NCBI GenBank assembly: GCA_000436795.1
Contig: HF993234.1
Location: 7,608-24,207, forward strand
DNA length: 16,600 nt
Direction of reading: 5' to 3'
From: Bacteroides sp. CAG:1076
GTDB lineage: Bacteria > Bacteroidota > Bacteroidia > Bacteroidales > Bacteroidaceae
Part shown: one piece after another, positions 1 to 8,741 of the stretch
Numbering within the stretch: the stretch's first letter is position 1
How the letters are laid out: each line of letters starts with the position of its first letter
Notes under the pieces: model-generated
What the model was told of the DNA's origin: nothing
The model's input: the letters and a program-made list of their open reading frames with translations, nothing else
The model's database searches: none
Translations under genes and position numbers: made by a program

Positions 1-682
1 TCCCATCGTACTGACCAGAAACCGTAGTCATTTTTTGAGGTTGAGGCTTACTCAAATCGCCTATACGATAAATAACATGCCTTTCTCTTGTATTACCATC
101 AGCCGGATAAGATGCAACATACATCACTCCGTCACCAATCACCAAGCCATTAGGACCAGGTATAGTAACCCATTCTTGAGCTTCTCCCGGATTAGCAGCA
201 TCGGTTATATCAATCTTAAAAATCTTATCTGTATTTGTAACCGAAACATACAAGGTATTACCATCTGCCGCCAAGTCATTTACAAACAGATTGCCTTCCG
301 GTAGTTGAATCGTTTTAGGAACTTCATCTTTCTGGACTAAGTTGTAAACCACTATTTTATTGACATCACAAATGTACAAATGGTTATCACGCATAAACAT
401 TCCCTTCGGAGCATTCAGATTGCCATCTGCAGGAATCAGAGTGGTCATTCCGCCATCCTTGTAGCAAAGAATATATCCTTTACCTTCTGTATTAAGCGGA
501 TTCAATTGTTCCGTTCCAAAATTGGCAATCAGAATTCCACCGTTATAAGGATAGGTACTTTCACAGTAACGGACGCCTTCACTCACGACCTCAACCTGTG
601 TACCATTGTCCGCCAAACTAATTGCTGGAACGAACATCATCATCGCCATACCGATGATGGCTGTAAACTTTACTTTTTTCAT
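1..682 (-). CDS. Secreted beta-propeller protein, SMP-30/NHL-like (3' end outside window)
   Basis: The reading frame is open from an ATG at 682 down to the left edge, giving 227 residues with no stop, so the C-terminus is missing. Residues 1-24 form a clear signal peptide: KK near the start, a hydrophobic core, and a likely cleavage after SLA before DNG. The protein is therefore exported, to the periplasm or beyond. The mature part has short repeats built as hydrophobic strand, turn, strand, such as GMFMRDNHLYICD (94-106), NDLAADGNTLYVS (135-147) and PNGLVIGDGVMYVAS (177-191). These resemble blades of SMP-30/gluconolactonase-like or NHL propellers. The PNGL...LYVA style is typical of SMP-30, but catalytic metal ligands cannot be assigned from a partial chain. 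It starts inside the MFS gene upstream (65-nt overlap), so the two are probably co-transcribed and translationally coupled. It may bind a small molecule or sugar lactone; function is unproven. Confidence 0.75.
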   Translation of the reverse strand, partial: MKKVKFTAIIGMAMMMFVPAISLADNGTQVEVVSEGVRYCESTYPYNGGILIANFGTEQLNPLNTEGKGYILCYKDGGMTTLIPADGNLNAPKGMFMRDNHLYICDVNKIVVYNLVQKDEVPKTIQLPEGNLFVNDLAADGNTLYVSVTNTDKIFKIDITDAANPGEAQEWVTIPGPNGLVIGDGVMYVASYPADGNTRERHVIYRIGDLSKPQPQKMTTVSGQYDG

Positions 683-1880
683 ATAGTCTATATTTTAAAA
701 TGAATAATGACGAAACAATAAGTGCGCCAAACAACAAGCCTAATAAGACTTCCATTAACGAAAACCAACCATTATTGACCAATACAATACCTGTTAATGA
801 ACCAATCAGGCTCGAACCGGCATAATAGAATAACCAGTAAATGCTGGTCGCACTGCTCTTTAAGTGTTGGGCATTCATAGAAACGATTCTACTTGCCAAT
901 GTATGTGTGCTAAAGAAAGCAAAAGTCAACACACCCAATCCCACAACAATAGCCCAAAGCTTCATTACCAATAGAAGAGACATGCCTACCCCCATCAACA
1001 ACAAAGCACCTTGCAAAAGAATTTTCGGTCCCAATCTGTCGGATAAAACTCCAGCTATAACCGATCCGATAATTCCAGCCACATACATCATAAAAATCAT
1101 GGCAACCAGATGATGCGGTAAACCGAATATCGGCGATTCAAGTAAAAAAGAAAGATAATTATAGACACTCACAAATATCCCCATCGAGAGTGCAGCGATA
1201 ACATACATACTGATAAAGGTCGTTTGCGTAAGAAGTGAACGCATTTGATGAATCTTTTCCTTGAATGAAACAACTGAAGCTGAAAAATTTCTGCCAGCCG
1301 GTATTTTCCAGCAAAAGATAGCCCCCAATACAAGGCTTACTCCTCCTATAAACAATGTAGCAAGTTGCCACCCGCCATATCCGGAAAGCAAAGTCGCTGT
1401 TACACGTCCCGACATTCCACCTAATGTATTGCCACTTAGATAAAGACTGATTGCCAACCCGATTTTAGAGGAATCTATCTCTTCCGACAAATAAGCCAAT
1501 GCTACAGCCGAAACACCTGCCAAAACAATACCTTTCACAAAATTAAAGAGCAACAGAAATAAATAACTGTCAATGAAAGCAGAAGCGATTGTCAATACAG
1601 ATGAGAGAATCAACGATACGCCCATCAACTTCTCACGCGATATCCCATCAGCCTTACATGCCAGAAAAAGTAATCCAACAGCCATTCCCACCGTTGAAGC
1701 TGACACGGCAAGACTGCTTTCAGCTGGCGTTATATCAAAAGAATGACACAACTCCGACAACATTGGCTGGAAAAGATATAACTGTGCAAAAACAGACAAT
1801 CCAGACAAAAACATACAGTTGCGTATTATACGAAACCGCACCATAGACTCACGCTTATTATTGACTTCCTTACTACCCAT
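618..1880 (-). CDS. MFS transporter (YnfM-like exporter)
   Basis: A 420-residue inner-membrane protein with about 12 hydrophobic helices, the normal size for a 12-helix major facilitator. The loop after TM2 holds a degenerate motif A (KADGISREKL, 76-85). The corresponding loop in the second half has a good one (GVLSDRLGPK, 277-286). The N-terminal pattern FQPMLSELCHSFDITPAESSL resembles E. coli YnfM-type drug or sugar exporters. Driven by proton motive force, it would export a small molecule; the substrate is unknown. A LysR regulator diverges from it, as ynfL does from ynfM in E. coli. The start could be Met1 (1880) or Met13, just before the first charged stretch VRFRIIR. The last about 21 residues (400-420) form a polar, non-membrane tail encoded in the same DNA as the signal peptide of the next gene, which suggests a C-terminal extension by loss of an earlier stop. 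Confidence 0.88.
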   Translation of the reverse strand: MGSKEVNNKRESMVRFRIIRNCMFLSGLSVFAQLYLFQPMLSELCHSFDITPAESSLAVSASTVGMAVGLLFLACKADGISREKLMGVSLILSSVLTIASAFIDSYLFLLLFNFVKGIVLAGVSAVALAYLSEEIDSSKIGLAISLYLSGNTLGGMSGRVTATLLSGYGGWQLATLFIGGVSLVLGAIFCWKIPAGRNFSASVVSFKEKIHQMRSLLTQTTFISMYVIAALSMGIFVSVYNYLSFLLESPIFGLPHHLVAMIFMMYVAGIIGSVIAGVLSDRLGPKILLQGALLLMGVGMSLLLVMKLWAIVVGLGVLTFAFFSTHTLASRIVSMNAQHLKSSATSIYWLFYYAGSSLIGSLTGIVLVNNGWFSLMEVLLGLLFGALIVSSLFILKYRLYEKSKVYSHHRYGDDDVRSSN

Positions 1881-1909
1881 CAGTTACTTTTATTTCAGGT
1901 TTGTAGAAG

Positions 1910-1917
1910 CAAAAATA
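1910..1917 (-). promoter_or_regulatory. Putative -7 box for the MFS gene
   Basis: Read on the minus strand the bases are TATTTTTG, an exact match to the Bacteroidetes -7 consensus TAnnTTTG, 29 nt upstream of the MFS start. No good TTTG -33 element is seen at the usual distance, so expression may depend on an activator such as the divergent LysR protein. This is a motif match only. Confidence 0.4.
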
Positions 1918-1920
1918 GGT

Positions 1921-1966
1921 TGTCGAAAATTATAATCTTATATTTGTAAAACTCTTTTTTTCGATA
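1921..1966. promoter_or_regulatory. Inverted repeat between MFS and lysR genes, candidate LysR operator
   Basis: TGTCGAAAA at 1921-1929 is matched in inverted orientation by TTTTCGATA at 1958-1966 (8 of 9 bases). A short perfect palindrome, ATTATAAT, lies at 1929-1936. The arms bracket the putative lysR -7 box. LysR proteins usually bind interrupted dyads in such divergent regions and repress their own gene, so the position fits. The region is AT-rich and chance is a real alternative. Confidence 0.3.
1939..1946 (+). promoter_or_regulatory. Putative -7 box for the LysR gene
   Basis: TATATTTG matches TAnnTTTG and lies 46 nt before the lysR ATG. A partial upstream element (TTG at 1920-1922) sits 16 nt away, somewhat closer than usual. 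This is a motif match only. Confidence 0.4.
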
Positions 1967-1992
1967 GTTATTATTGATAAAACCGATTTGAA

Positions 1993-2877
1993 ATGGAACT
2001 CCGACAACTCAAATATTTCGAAAAGACCTGTGAATTGCTCAACTTTACAGAAGCAGCTCATGCGTTATGTATTTCACAAAGTACCCTTTCACAACAGATC
2101 AAACAATTGGAAACTGAACTCGGTATTTTGCTTTTCGACCGCATAGGAAAGCGTATCATACTTACCGAAGCCGGAAGTTCATTCTTGCCTTATGCCAAAA
2201 ACGCCATAAGAGAAAGTGAAAACGGAAAGCAGATTATCCGAGATTTACAAAATCTGGATACCGGGAAACTATGTATAGGAGCCACTTTCAGCTTGAGTCC
2301 ATTACTTACCAAAGCACTTCCTTTGTTTGCAGAACAATATCCTCATATACAAATAAACATAACTTTTGCAACTTCGGACGAGTTGATGGTAAAGTTGGAA
2401 AACAACGAAATGGACTTTGTTCTATCATTCGGCTCAGAAGAAAGCTATACCGATTTCGAAAGAGTATTTTTGTTTTCTTCCCGCCTTTACCTGGTTGCCG
2501 GAAAATCTCATGCCGTTGCATCCAAAGCTATTATCAATTTTCAAGATATTACATCCCTTCCTCTAATATTACCAAGCAAAGGGTTCGTCACCCGCGAAAT
2601 CATAGAACATGTCTGTAAAAAAGAGAAATTACATCTGACTACAGAAATAGAAATCAATGATGTAAACACCATCATAAGTTTAGTCAAAAACGGAAAGCAG
2701 GCAACTATACTAACTTTTGCAGCCGTACGAAACGAAGAAGAGTTGATAAAGATTCCCATTGCTTCCGGAAATGAATTATCAACTCATGCTTATCTTTTTT
2801 GGTCCAAAGGACTTTATCGTAAAAAAGCGGCACTCCACTTCAATCGTATTCTGGCCCAAATCATAAATAAAGGATAA
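1993..2877 (+). CDS. LysR-family transcriptional regulator
   Basis: A 294-residue protein of typical LysR length. The first 60 residues are an unmistakable winged helix-turn-helix: MELRQLKYFE, FTEAAHALCISQSTLSQQIK (18-37), LGILLFDR (43-50) and LTEAG (57-61). The rest, about 90-290, is the periplasmic-binding-protein-like effector domain, starting near LCIGATFSLSPLL. It starts at the first ATG of the conserved N-terminus, so the start is secure. It diverges from the MFS gene with 112 nt between them, which suggests that it controls that exporter and itself in response to a small effector. The effector cannot be read from the sequence. It converges on the first efflux operon, whose last gene ends 121 nt away. 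Confidence 0.93.
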   Translation: MELRQLKYFEKTCELLNFTEAAHALCISQSTLSQQIKQLETELGILLFDRIGKRIILTEAGSSFLPYAKNAIRESENGKQIIRDLQNLDTGKLCIGATFSLSPLLTKALPLFAEQYPHIQINITFATSDELMVKLENNEMDFVLSFGSEESYTDFERVFLFSSRLYLVAGKSHAVASKAIINFQDITSLPLILPSKGFVTREIIEHVCKKEKLHLTTEIEINDVNTIISLVKNGKQATILTFAAVRNEEELIKIPIASGNELSTHAYLFWSKGLYRKKAALHFNRILAQIINKG

Positions 2878-2885
2878 GAGAAAGC

Positions 2886-2974
2886 CCCTTGACTGTTCTT
2901 CTATGAAAAAATATGAATATGAATGTATAAATGAAAATAAAGAATGAGGGAGAGAGAAAGAAATCAGTCAAGGG
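2886..2974. terminator. Long-loop inverted repeat between convergent genes, possible bidirectional terminator
   Basis: CCCTTGACTG at 2886-2895 and its exact reverse complement CAGTCAAGGG at 2965-2974 bracket 69 nt of AT-rich, purine-biased DNA. It sits in the only gap between the convergent lysR and OMF1 genes, where a bidirectional terminator would be expected. Some extra pairing (TTCTT with AAGAA) extends the stem imperfectly. The loop is far longer than in an ordinary intrinsic terminator and no clean U-tract follows the stem, so the role is uncertain. Confidence 0.3.
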
Positions 2975-2998
2975 ACATTTCGTAGAAACAAATAAAAA

Positions 2999-4363
2999 CT
3001 ATAGAACTTGTCCTCCACCTAACGCTTGATAGAGATTTATAAGGCTCTGTATCTCCTTAAAACGGTTGGCGGTTTGAGACAATTGGGCACTAAGTAAAGT
3101 CTGATGTGCAGTCAGCACCTCCAGATAAGTTGTATTGCCATGTTCCATCAGTAACGTAGTACTACTGAATGCTTTTTCCAAAGCGCTTATCTGTTGTTCA
3201 TAATTATCTTTTTTCTTCTTGCTTGTCTGGTAAGAAACCAAAGCATCGTTTACTTCCGTTCCTGCATCAAGCAGCTTTTGCCTGAAAGCCAATAGAGCTT
3301 CTTCCTGCTGTGCCTTGGCTATCCGACGTCGTGCAATCAAAGTTCCTCTATTAAACAATGGTTCGGTCAGTGATGCAAGAGCTGAGGCAACAAATTTTCC
3401 CGGATTAGTAATCAGTCCTCCTAACGAATTAGTCCATCCAGCACTTCCACTTAAGGTTATAGATGGATAGAAAGCCGAATTAGCCTGATTGGTTACATAA
3501 AAAGCCTGTTCCAGATCACGTTCTGCCACACGAACATCCGGTCGGTTCGATAATAATTGCAAAGGAACTCCAACAGACAGCGAATGAGTAAAATGCTGTT
3601 CAGCCAGTCGCCCTCTCTGTATCTGCTGAGGAGTTTCGGCAAGCAACAATGAAAGACTGTTTTCTACCTGATTGATTTGTTCTTCCAAATCAATGACTGA
3701 ATTCTCCACTTCATAATAAGTTGCCTTCATCTGTGAAACAGCAGCCTCATCCGCCTGACCGGCATCCATTAAAGCCTGGGTAGACTCAACCGTTTCTTTC
3801 CAAGTTTCGGCAGTTGTCTTCGATATTTCAAGTTGTTCATCCAACATCAATAACGTATAATACGTATTGGCTATATTAGCTATCAGACTGGAATACACAG
3901 CTTGCTTATAATCTTCACTTTGCATATAAGCTGCCTTTGCCTGCCGTTTAGAATTCCGCAACTTGCCAAATATATCTATCTCCCAACTGGCGGTTACAGG
4001 AAGCGTATAAGTTCGTGATACCTGACCTTCTACAGAACTAATATTTCCCTGAGGAGATAAAGCAAAAGAAGGAAGAAAAGCCAGTTTGGCAGAAAGTAAA
4101 GAAGCCTTAGCCTCTTCTACCCGTAACTCAGCCGTTTTTACATCGGTATTCTGTTTCAGACCCTTTTCTATTAATTTCTGTAAACAGGGGTCAGTAAAAA
4201 AATCTCTCCAATTGATGCTTCCGATACTGACTGTATCGGAAGCTATAACTTCTTCCCCATATAAATTATCGGGAACAGAAGTCTGAGATTGGTAGTTGGT
4301 ATATATTCCGCAACTGCTTAAAAGAAGCGTTACGCCGAATATCATTATCTTTCGTGTATACAT
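2999..4363 (-). CDS. Outer-membrane efflux factor, OprM/NodT-type lipoprotein (OMF1)
   Basis: A 454-residue outer-membrane channel subunit of a tripartite RND pump. Its N-terminus has a lipoprotein signal with lipobox LSSC, so Cys18 would be acylated. Family motifs appear in order: SWEIDIFGKLRNSKR (126-140), LLSNRPDVRVAERDL (270-284), FYPSITLSGSAGW (298-310) and LTEPLFNRG (332-340). These are the hallmarks of the NodT/OprM branch, which trimerises into a beta-barrel with a long periplasmic alpha-helical tunnel. The length is normal and the two halves (about 60-240 and 265-450) show the usual internal duplication. It is the last gene of the operon, starting 3 nt after the pump gene stops, so it is almost certainly co-translated with it. 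It would carry RND1 substrates across the outer membrane. Confidence 0.93.
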   Translation of the reverse strand: MYTRKIMIFGVTLLLSSCGIYTNYQSQTSVPDNLYGEEVIASDTVSIGSINWRDFFTDPCLQKLIEKGLKQNTDVKTAELRVEEAKASLLSAKLAFLPSFALSPQGNISSVEGQVSRTYTLPVTASWEIDIFGKLRNSKRQAKAAYMQSEDYKQAVYSSLIANIANTYYTLLMLDEQLEISKTTAETWKETVESTQALMDAGQADEAAVSQMKATYYEVENSVIDLEEQINQVENSLSLLLAETPQQIQRGRLAEQHFTHSLSVGVPLQLLSNRPDVRVAERDLEQAFYVTNQANSAFYPSITLSGSAGWTNSLGGLITNPGKFVASALASLTEPLFNRGTLIARRRIAKAQQEEALLAFRQKLLDAGTEVNDALVSYQTSKKKKDNYEQQISALEKAFSSTTLLMEHGNTTYLEVLTAHQTLLSAQLSQTANRFKEIQSLINLYQALGGGQVL

Positions 4364-4366
4364 ATA

Positions 4367-7300
4367 CTACTTATTTTTTTCAACGTTAAAAGCACTCTTT
4401 TCTATCAATGTTTGTTCTTTTTCATACAGCACCTGCTGATCGGGCTCTTTTTGCATTGGTCCACGCAATTTTTCCTGTAAGTATTCAAATACAATAAAGA
4501 ATACAGGGACAACGAAAAGTAAAGCCAATGTTCCGATAAGCATACCTCCTACGACTCCAGTTGCTAACGAACTATTACCGTTTGCACCAGCTCCGGTAGA
4601 GAACATCAACGGAAGCATACCAAAGATCATACAAAGTACAGTCATGATGATAGGACGGAAACGAGCTTGAGCAGCAGAATAGGCAGAAGAAATTATGCCC
4701 ATTCCTTTGCGTCGACGTTCTATGGCATACTCGGTAATCAAAATAGCCGTTTTAGCCAGCAAACCAATCAACATAATTGCTCCAGTCTGCAAATAAATAT
4801 TATTCTCCAGTCCAGCTATACGTGCGAAAAGGAAACTACCCATTAATCCGAAAGGTACAGAAAGAATAACGGCCAACGGAACCAGAAAACTTTCATATAG
4901 ACAAGACAAAATCAGGAAAATAAGCATTACACACAATGTATAAACAAATACCGTTTGTGCTCCTCCACTGCCAGCTTCCTCTCGTGCCATACCTCCATAT
5001 TCATATCCGTATCCAGAAGGAAGCATCCGTTCCGCTACTTCTTTGATAGCTTTCTGTGCTTCACCCGTCGAATATCCGTCGGCTACATTGACGTTTACAT
5101 TGATGGTATTGTAAAGATTGAATCGTTTGGCTATTTCGGCACCTTCTTCCGAACGAAGTGTAACAAACTGGCTGACAGGAGCCATTTCTGTTCCATTACG
5201 CACAAACATATTATCCAGTGCGTGCTTATCCACACGAGATTTAGGTGAAGCCTGAATCATGACACGGTATACCTTACCAAACTTGTTATAATTAGAAACA
5301 TACGAACCACCACAATAAGCTCCCAAGGCATTAAGTACATCATTCGGACTGATTCCGGCACGTTTACACTTAGCAGCATCCACGTCTACAGCCACTTGTG
5401 GAAAGTTCATGGCATAAGAACTATAAGCCATAGCTATTTCCGGACGTTTGTTCAGTTCACCTATATATTGCATGACCGAATTATAGAAAGGCTCCATTTC
5501 TCCACCCGTTTTATCCTCCATATAAAGTTCAATGGAGTTACCTGTACCATATCCTGAAATCATTGCTGGCTGAAAACAGAACACCTGAGCTTCCTTTATA
5601 CTACTGAATTGTGCATTCAATCGCTTCATGACAGCATCAACTGTATGTTCTTCACCTTTTCGTTCATCCCAATGGCGCAGACGGATAATGACTGTTCCGT
5701 AAGAGGTTCCCTGACCAGAAATCAATCCATAACCAGAAGTACGCGAATAATGTTCTATTTCTGGAGTAGCCTCCAATATCTTTTGTACTTTATCCATTAC
5801 TTTATTAGTTTCAACCAATGAACTACCCGGTGATGTACTGATATTAACCATCATTGTTCCCTGATCTTCTTGAGGCACCAACCCAGTCTTAGTAGTAGTC
5901 ATCAAATAAACCAATAAAGCACAAGCAATGCCTAATGAAGTCCATACCATCCAACGATGACGGAAGAAAAACATCAATCCTCTCTTATATTTTCCCATTA
6001 AGGCATTAAATGAAACATTATAAGCTGCACGTATTCTACCATTTATACTATGAGGGTTCTTTTTTCCATCCGACGGTTTCATCATCATTGCACACAAAGC
6101 AGGACACAACGTCAAGGCATTCAGACAAGAAATACCAACAGCAACAGCCATGGTTACACCAAATTGAGTATAAAAGACACCAGATGTACCACCCATAAAA
6201 GTTACCGGAACGAACACTGCCATAAAGACCAACGTACACGACAGAACGGCCATCGTAACATCGCTCATGGCATCCTTGGTAGCAAGATAAGGAGAACGAA
6301 AACCAATATCAAATTTGGCTTGCACAGCCTCAACAACAATAATGGCATCATCTACCACAGTTCCAATAGCCAGTACCAATGCAAACAAAGTCAATATATT
6401 AATACTGAAACCAGCAACTGACAGAAAAGCGAATGTACCTATCAGTGAAACGATAATTGATATAGATGGTATTAATGTACTTTTAAAATCATGCAAGAAG
6501 AAGTAAACTACCAAAATCACAAGGATAATGGCAATGACCAGTGTTTCAATCACATTATCAATGGATGCAAACAAGAAATCATTCACACTCATCATCTGAA
6601 GGAATTCCATTCCTTCCGGTAAATCTTTAGACATGTCGTTCAAAAGATTAGTGATATCCTCATTTACAGCCGTTGCATTCGCACCTGCTACCTGATAGAC
6701 CATAAACATTATACCTGGTACACCATCTGCTTCTCCATGAAACCCATAAGACTCACGTCCAAGTTCTACATCAGCTATATCCTTTACCCGTAATACAGAA
6801 CCATCCTTTTCAGAACGTATTACCATATTTTCAAACTCCTCAACACTTTTCAATCGTCCTTTATATTTCATGGTATACTGAAATACATGATCCGAGTTTT
6901 CCCCCAAAGAACCTGTCGGAGCTTCTATATTTTGTTCTCCCAATGCAGCTGTAACATCGGAAGGAACCAAGCCGTATTGCGCCATTTTCTCCGGTTTCAT
7001 CCAAATACGCATACTATACGTATCGCCCAAGAGCTGTACATCTCCTACTCCTTGAATACGTTTTATCTGTGGAATTACATTTATATCCAGATAATTGGAC
7101 AGGAAACTTTCATCATAGCGTTTATCCGGACTGATAAGGCTATTAATCTGCAGGTAACTGTTCTGACGTTTTGTTGTACTGACACCAATAGCCGTTACTT
7201 CTGCAGGCAACAATCCCTGAGCTGCCGATACACGATTCTGTACATTGACAGCTGCCATATCCGGATCTGTTCCTTGTCTAAAATAAACCAAAATTTCAGC

Positions 7301-7564
7301 CGTACCAGCATTAGTCGCAGTAGAAGTAATGTAAATCATGTCTTCCACACCATTTATACTCTCTTCCAGCGGCATGATAACACTGTTCATCACAGCATCT
7401 GCATCGGCTCCTGTATAAGTCGCATCCACACAAACTGTTGGCGGAGCAATATCCGGATATTGTTCTACCGGCAGTACATAAAGTGAAATAAATCCAACAA
7501 TTAATATCAATATAGATATTGACAAGGCCATCACAGGCCGTTTAATAAATATATTTCCTTTCAT
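4367..7564 (-). CDS. RND multidrug efflux pump, HAE1/AcrB type (RND1)
   Basis: A 1065-residue inner-membrane proton/drug antiporter, full length for AcrB homologues. It begins with the usual FIKRPVMA before TM1. The relay residues are all present: Asp405-Asp406 in TM4 (GTVVDDAIIVVE), Lys938 in TM10 (LLAKTAILITEYA) and Arg970 in TM11 (RFRPIIMT). The switch loop of the porter domain is recognisable (GYGLISGQG, 611-619), aligned with the glycine-rich loop of AcrB. Large periplasmic loops follow TM1 and TM7. It sits between its adaptor (13 nt gap) and outer-membrane factor (3 nt gap), a tight operon. It is related to B. fragilis BmeB and E. coli AcrB; the substrate is unknown but probably amphiphilic, such as drugs, dyes or bile salts. 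Control is likely through the divergent AraC-type gene. Confidence 0.95.
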   Translation of the reverse strand: MKGNIFIKRPVMALSISILILIVGFISLYVLPVEQYPDIAPPTVCVDATYTGADADAVMNSVIMPLEESINGVEDMIYITSTATNAGTAEILVYFRQGTDPDMAAVNVQNRVSAAQGLLPAEVTAIGVSTTKRQNSYLQINSLISPDKRYDESFLSNYLDINVIPQIKRIQGVGDVQLLGDTYSMRIWMKPEKMAQYGLVPSDVTAALGEQNIEAPTGSLGENSDHVFQYTMKYKGRLKSVEEFENMVIRSEKDGSVLRVKDIADVELGRESYGFHGEADGVPGIMFMVYQVAGANATAVNEDITNLLNDMSKDLPEGMEFLQMMSVNDFLFASIDNVIETLVIAIILVILVVYFFLHDFKSTLIPSISIIVSLIGTFAFLSVAGFSINILTLFALVLAIGTVVDDAIIVVEAVQAKFDIGFRSPYLATKDAMSDVTMAVLSCTLVFMAVFVPVTFMGGTSGVFYTQFGVTMAVAVGISCLNALTLCPALCAMMMKPSDGKKNPHSINGRIRAAYNVSFNALMGKYKRGLMFFFRHRWMVWTSLGIACALLVYLMTTTKTGLVPQEDQGTMMVNISTSPGSSLVETNKVMDKVQKILEATPEIEHYSRTSGYGLISGQGTSYGTVIIRLRHWDERKGEEHTVDAVMKRLNAQFSSIKEAQVFCFQPAMISGYGTGNSIELYMEDKTGGEMEPFYNSVMQYIGELNKRPEIAMAYSSYAMNFPQVAVDVDAAKCKRAGISPNDVLNALGAYCGGSYVSNYNKFGKVYRVMIQASPKSRVDKHALDNMFVRNGTEMAPVSQFVTLRSEEGAEIAKRFNLYNTINVNVNVADGYSTGEAQKAIKEVAERMLPSGYGYEYGGMAREEAGSGGAQTVFVYTLCVMLIFLILSCLYESFLVPLAVILSVPFGLMGSFLFARIAGLENNIYLQTGAIMLIGLLAKTAILITEYAIERRRKGMGIISSAYSAAQARFRPIIMTVLCMIFGMLPLMFSTGAGANGNSSLATGVVGGMLIGTLALLFVVPVFFIVFEYLQEKLRGPMQKEPDQQVLYEKEQTLIEKSAFNVEKNK

Positions 7565-7577
7565 AAGCGTCAGTTAA

Positions 7578-8693
7578 TTATTTAACTTGTGTTCCTTCAC
7601 GAACCATTCCCGCACCGTTCGAGATTATTTCGTCGCCAGATTTCAAACCTTCCAATACAATATATTCTTTCCCATCATTAACAGGAGCTACCTTAATCAG
7701 TGTAGACACAGCTTTACCATCTACAACTTTATATACCAATAGCTTATCCTGCAATTGTATAGTAGCGCCTTGTGGAATAACTATACATTGTTTATATATA
7801 CTTGGAATTAACACATTACCAGAAGCTCCACTATGCAGCAAGCGCGAAGAATTAGGAAAGACGGCACGAACCCCTACCGTACCTGTTTCCTTATCAATCA
7901 CTCCACTGATAGATTCAATCTTGCCTTTTTCCTCATAAGTAGAACCATCATTCAACTGAAGCTGAATGGCAGGCATATTCTGCAAGGCCTTTTCGATTGT
8001 ACCATACTGACGAGCCAGCGACAAAAACTGATTCTCCGTCATCGAAAAGTAAACATACATATTCGAATTGTCTGAAACAGTGGTCAACGGCTGGGGCATG
8101 CTGGGACTCACTAATGTACCAACCCGATAAGGCAACATGCCCACAACACCGTTGCTTGGACTTTTAACTTCTGTATAAGAAAGGTTATTGCGTGCATTAA
8201 CTTCCTGAGCCTTTGCCTGCGCCAACTGTGCTTTGGCTGTGAGATAAGCATTTTTTGTAGTCTGCAAGTTAAAGTCAGAAACAACTTTCTTAGCAAACAA
8301 AGCCTGTGTACTCTTATAAGTAAGTTCTGCTGTAGCCAGATTGGCTTTTGCCGACTCTACATTAGCTATTGCTGTTTCGAGTGCTGCTTTATAAGGAACC
8401 TGATCTATAACAAACAGAATTTCTCCTTTTCGTACAATATCACCTTCTGAAACATTCAGCTTTTCAATGTATCCCGAAACTTGCGGATAAATATCAATAT
8501 CCTGTTTACCTTCAATCGAAGCAGAGTATGAAGTTGTAATCTCCTTATCCGTATCGGCAGTGATAGTTGCAAGACTATACCCTTTTGTCTCACTGTTCTT
8601 TGTTTCTGTCTTACAAGAAGTTACTCCTATTGTACAGCCTGCAAGAATCATTAGCCATACCTTTAGTCTAATTGTTTTCATTGTCATATTCAT
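7578..8693 (-). CDS. RND periplasmic adaptor lipoprotein, AcrA type (MFP1)
   Basis: A 371-residue membrane-fusion protein linking pump to outer-membrane channel. The N-terminal signal offers two lipoboxes, LAGC (Cys20) and VTSC (Cys27). The second follows a more normal-length hydrophobic stretch and is the likelier acylation site. The lipoyl half-motifs are YPQVSGYIEKLNVSEGD (69-85) and LSYTEVKSPSNGVVG (171-185). They flank an Ala/Lys/Gln-rich alpha-helical hairpin (about 100-168). Beta-barrel and membrane-proximal domains follow. Met1 at 8693 is taken as the start; Met5 at 8681 is also possible. It is the first gene of the operon, 13 nt before the pump, and diverges from the AraC-1 gene with a 188-nt regulatory gap. 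Confidence 0.93.
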   Translation of the reverse strand: MNMTMKTIRLKVWLMILAGCTIGVTSCKTETKNSETKGYSLATITADTDKEITTSYSASIEGKQDIDIYPQVSGYIEKLNVSEGDIVRKGEILFVIDQVPYKAALETAIANVESAKANLATAELTYKSTQALFAKKVVSDFNLQTTKNAYLTAKAQLAQAKAQEVNARNNLSYTEVKSPSNGVVGMLPYRVGTLVSPSMPQPLTTVSDNSNMYVYFSMTENQFLSLARQYGTIEKALQNMPAIQLQLNDGSTYEEKGKIESISGVIDKETGTVGVRAVFPNSSRLLHSGASGNVLIPSIYKQCIVIPQGATIQLQDKLLVYKVVDGKAVSTLIKVAPVNDGKEYIVLEGLKSGDEIISNGAGMVREGTQVK

Positions 8694-8709
8694 TCATTTT
8701 TTGTTCGTG

Positions 8710-8738
8710 CAAAAGTAGTATCTTGCCCTGTAACAAAA
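8710..8738 (-). promoter_or_regulatory. Putative promoter of efflux operon 1
   Basis: On the minus strand TACTTTTG (8717-8710) matches the Bacteroidetes -7 box, and TTTTG (8738-8734) 16 nt upstream matches the -33 element at a slightly short spacing. Transcription would start near 8703, giving a short leader before the adaptor ATG. Two abutting palindromes lie just upstream of the -33 box, a position suited to activation. Confidence 0.5.
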
Positions 8739-8741
8739 GCG

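Noticed and set aside
35..304. Short plus-strand frame over the beginning of the window
   Set aside because: It is antisense to the secreted propeller gene, whose minus-strand frame has a signal peptide and repeat blades. The plus frame shows no protein features.
6887..7486. 199-residue open frame on the plus strand opposite RND1
   Set aside because: It lies wholly inside the well-supported RND1 gene in antisense, with Cys/Arg/Ser/Ile-rich, low-quality composition and no family resemblance. It is a shadow of the real coding frame, as are the other antisense frames over the pumps.
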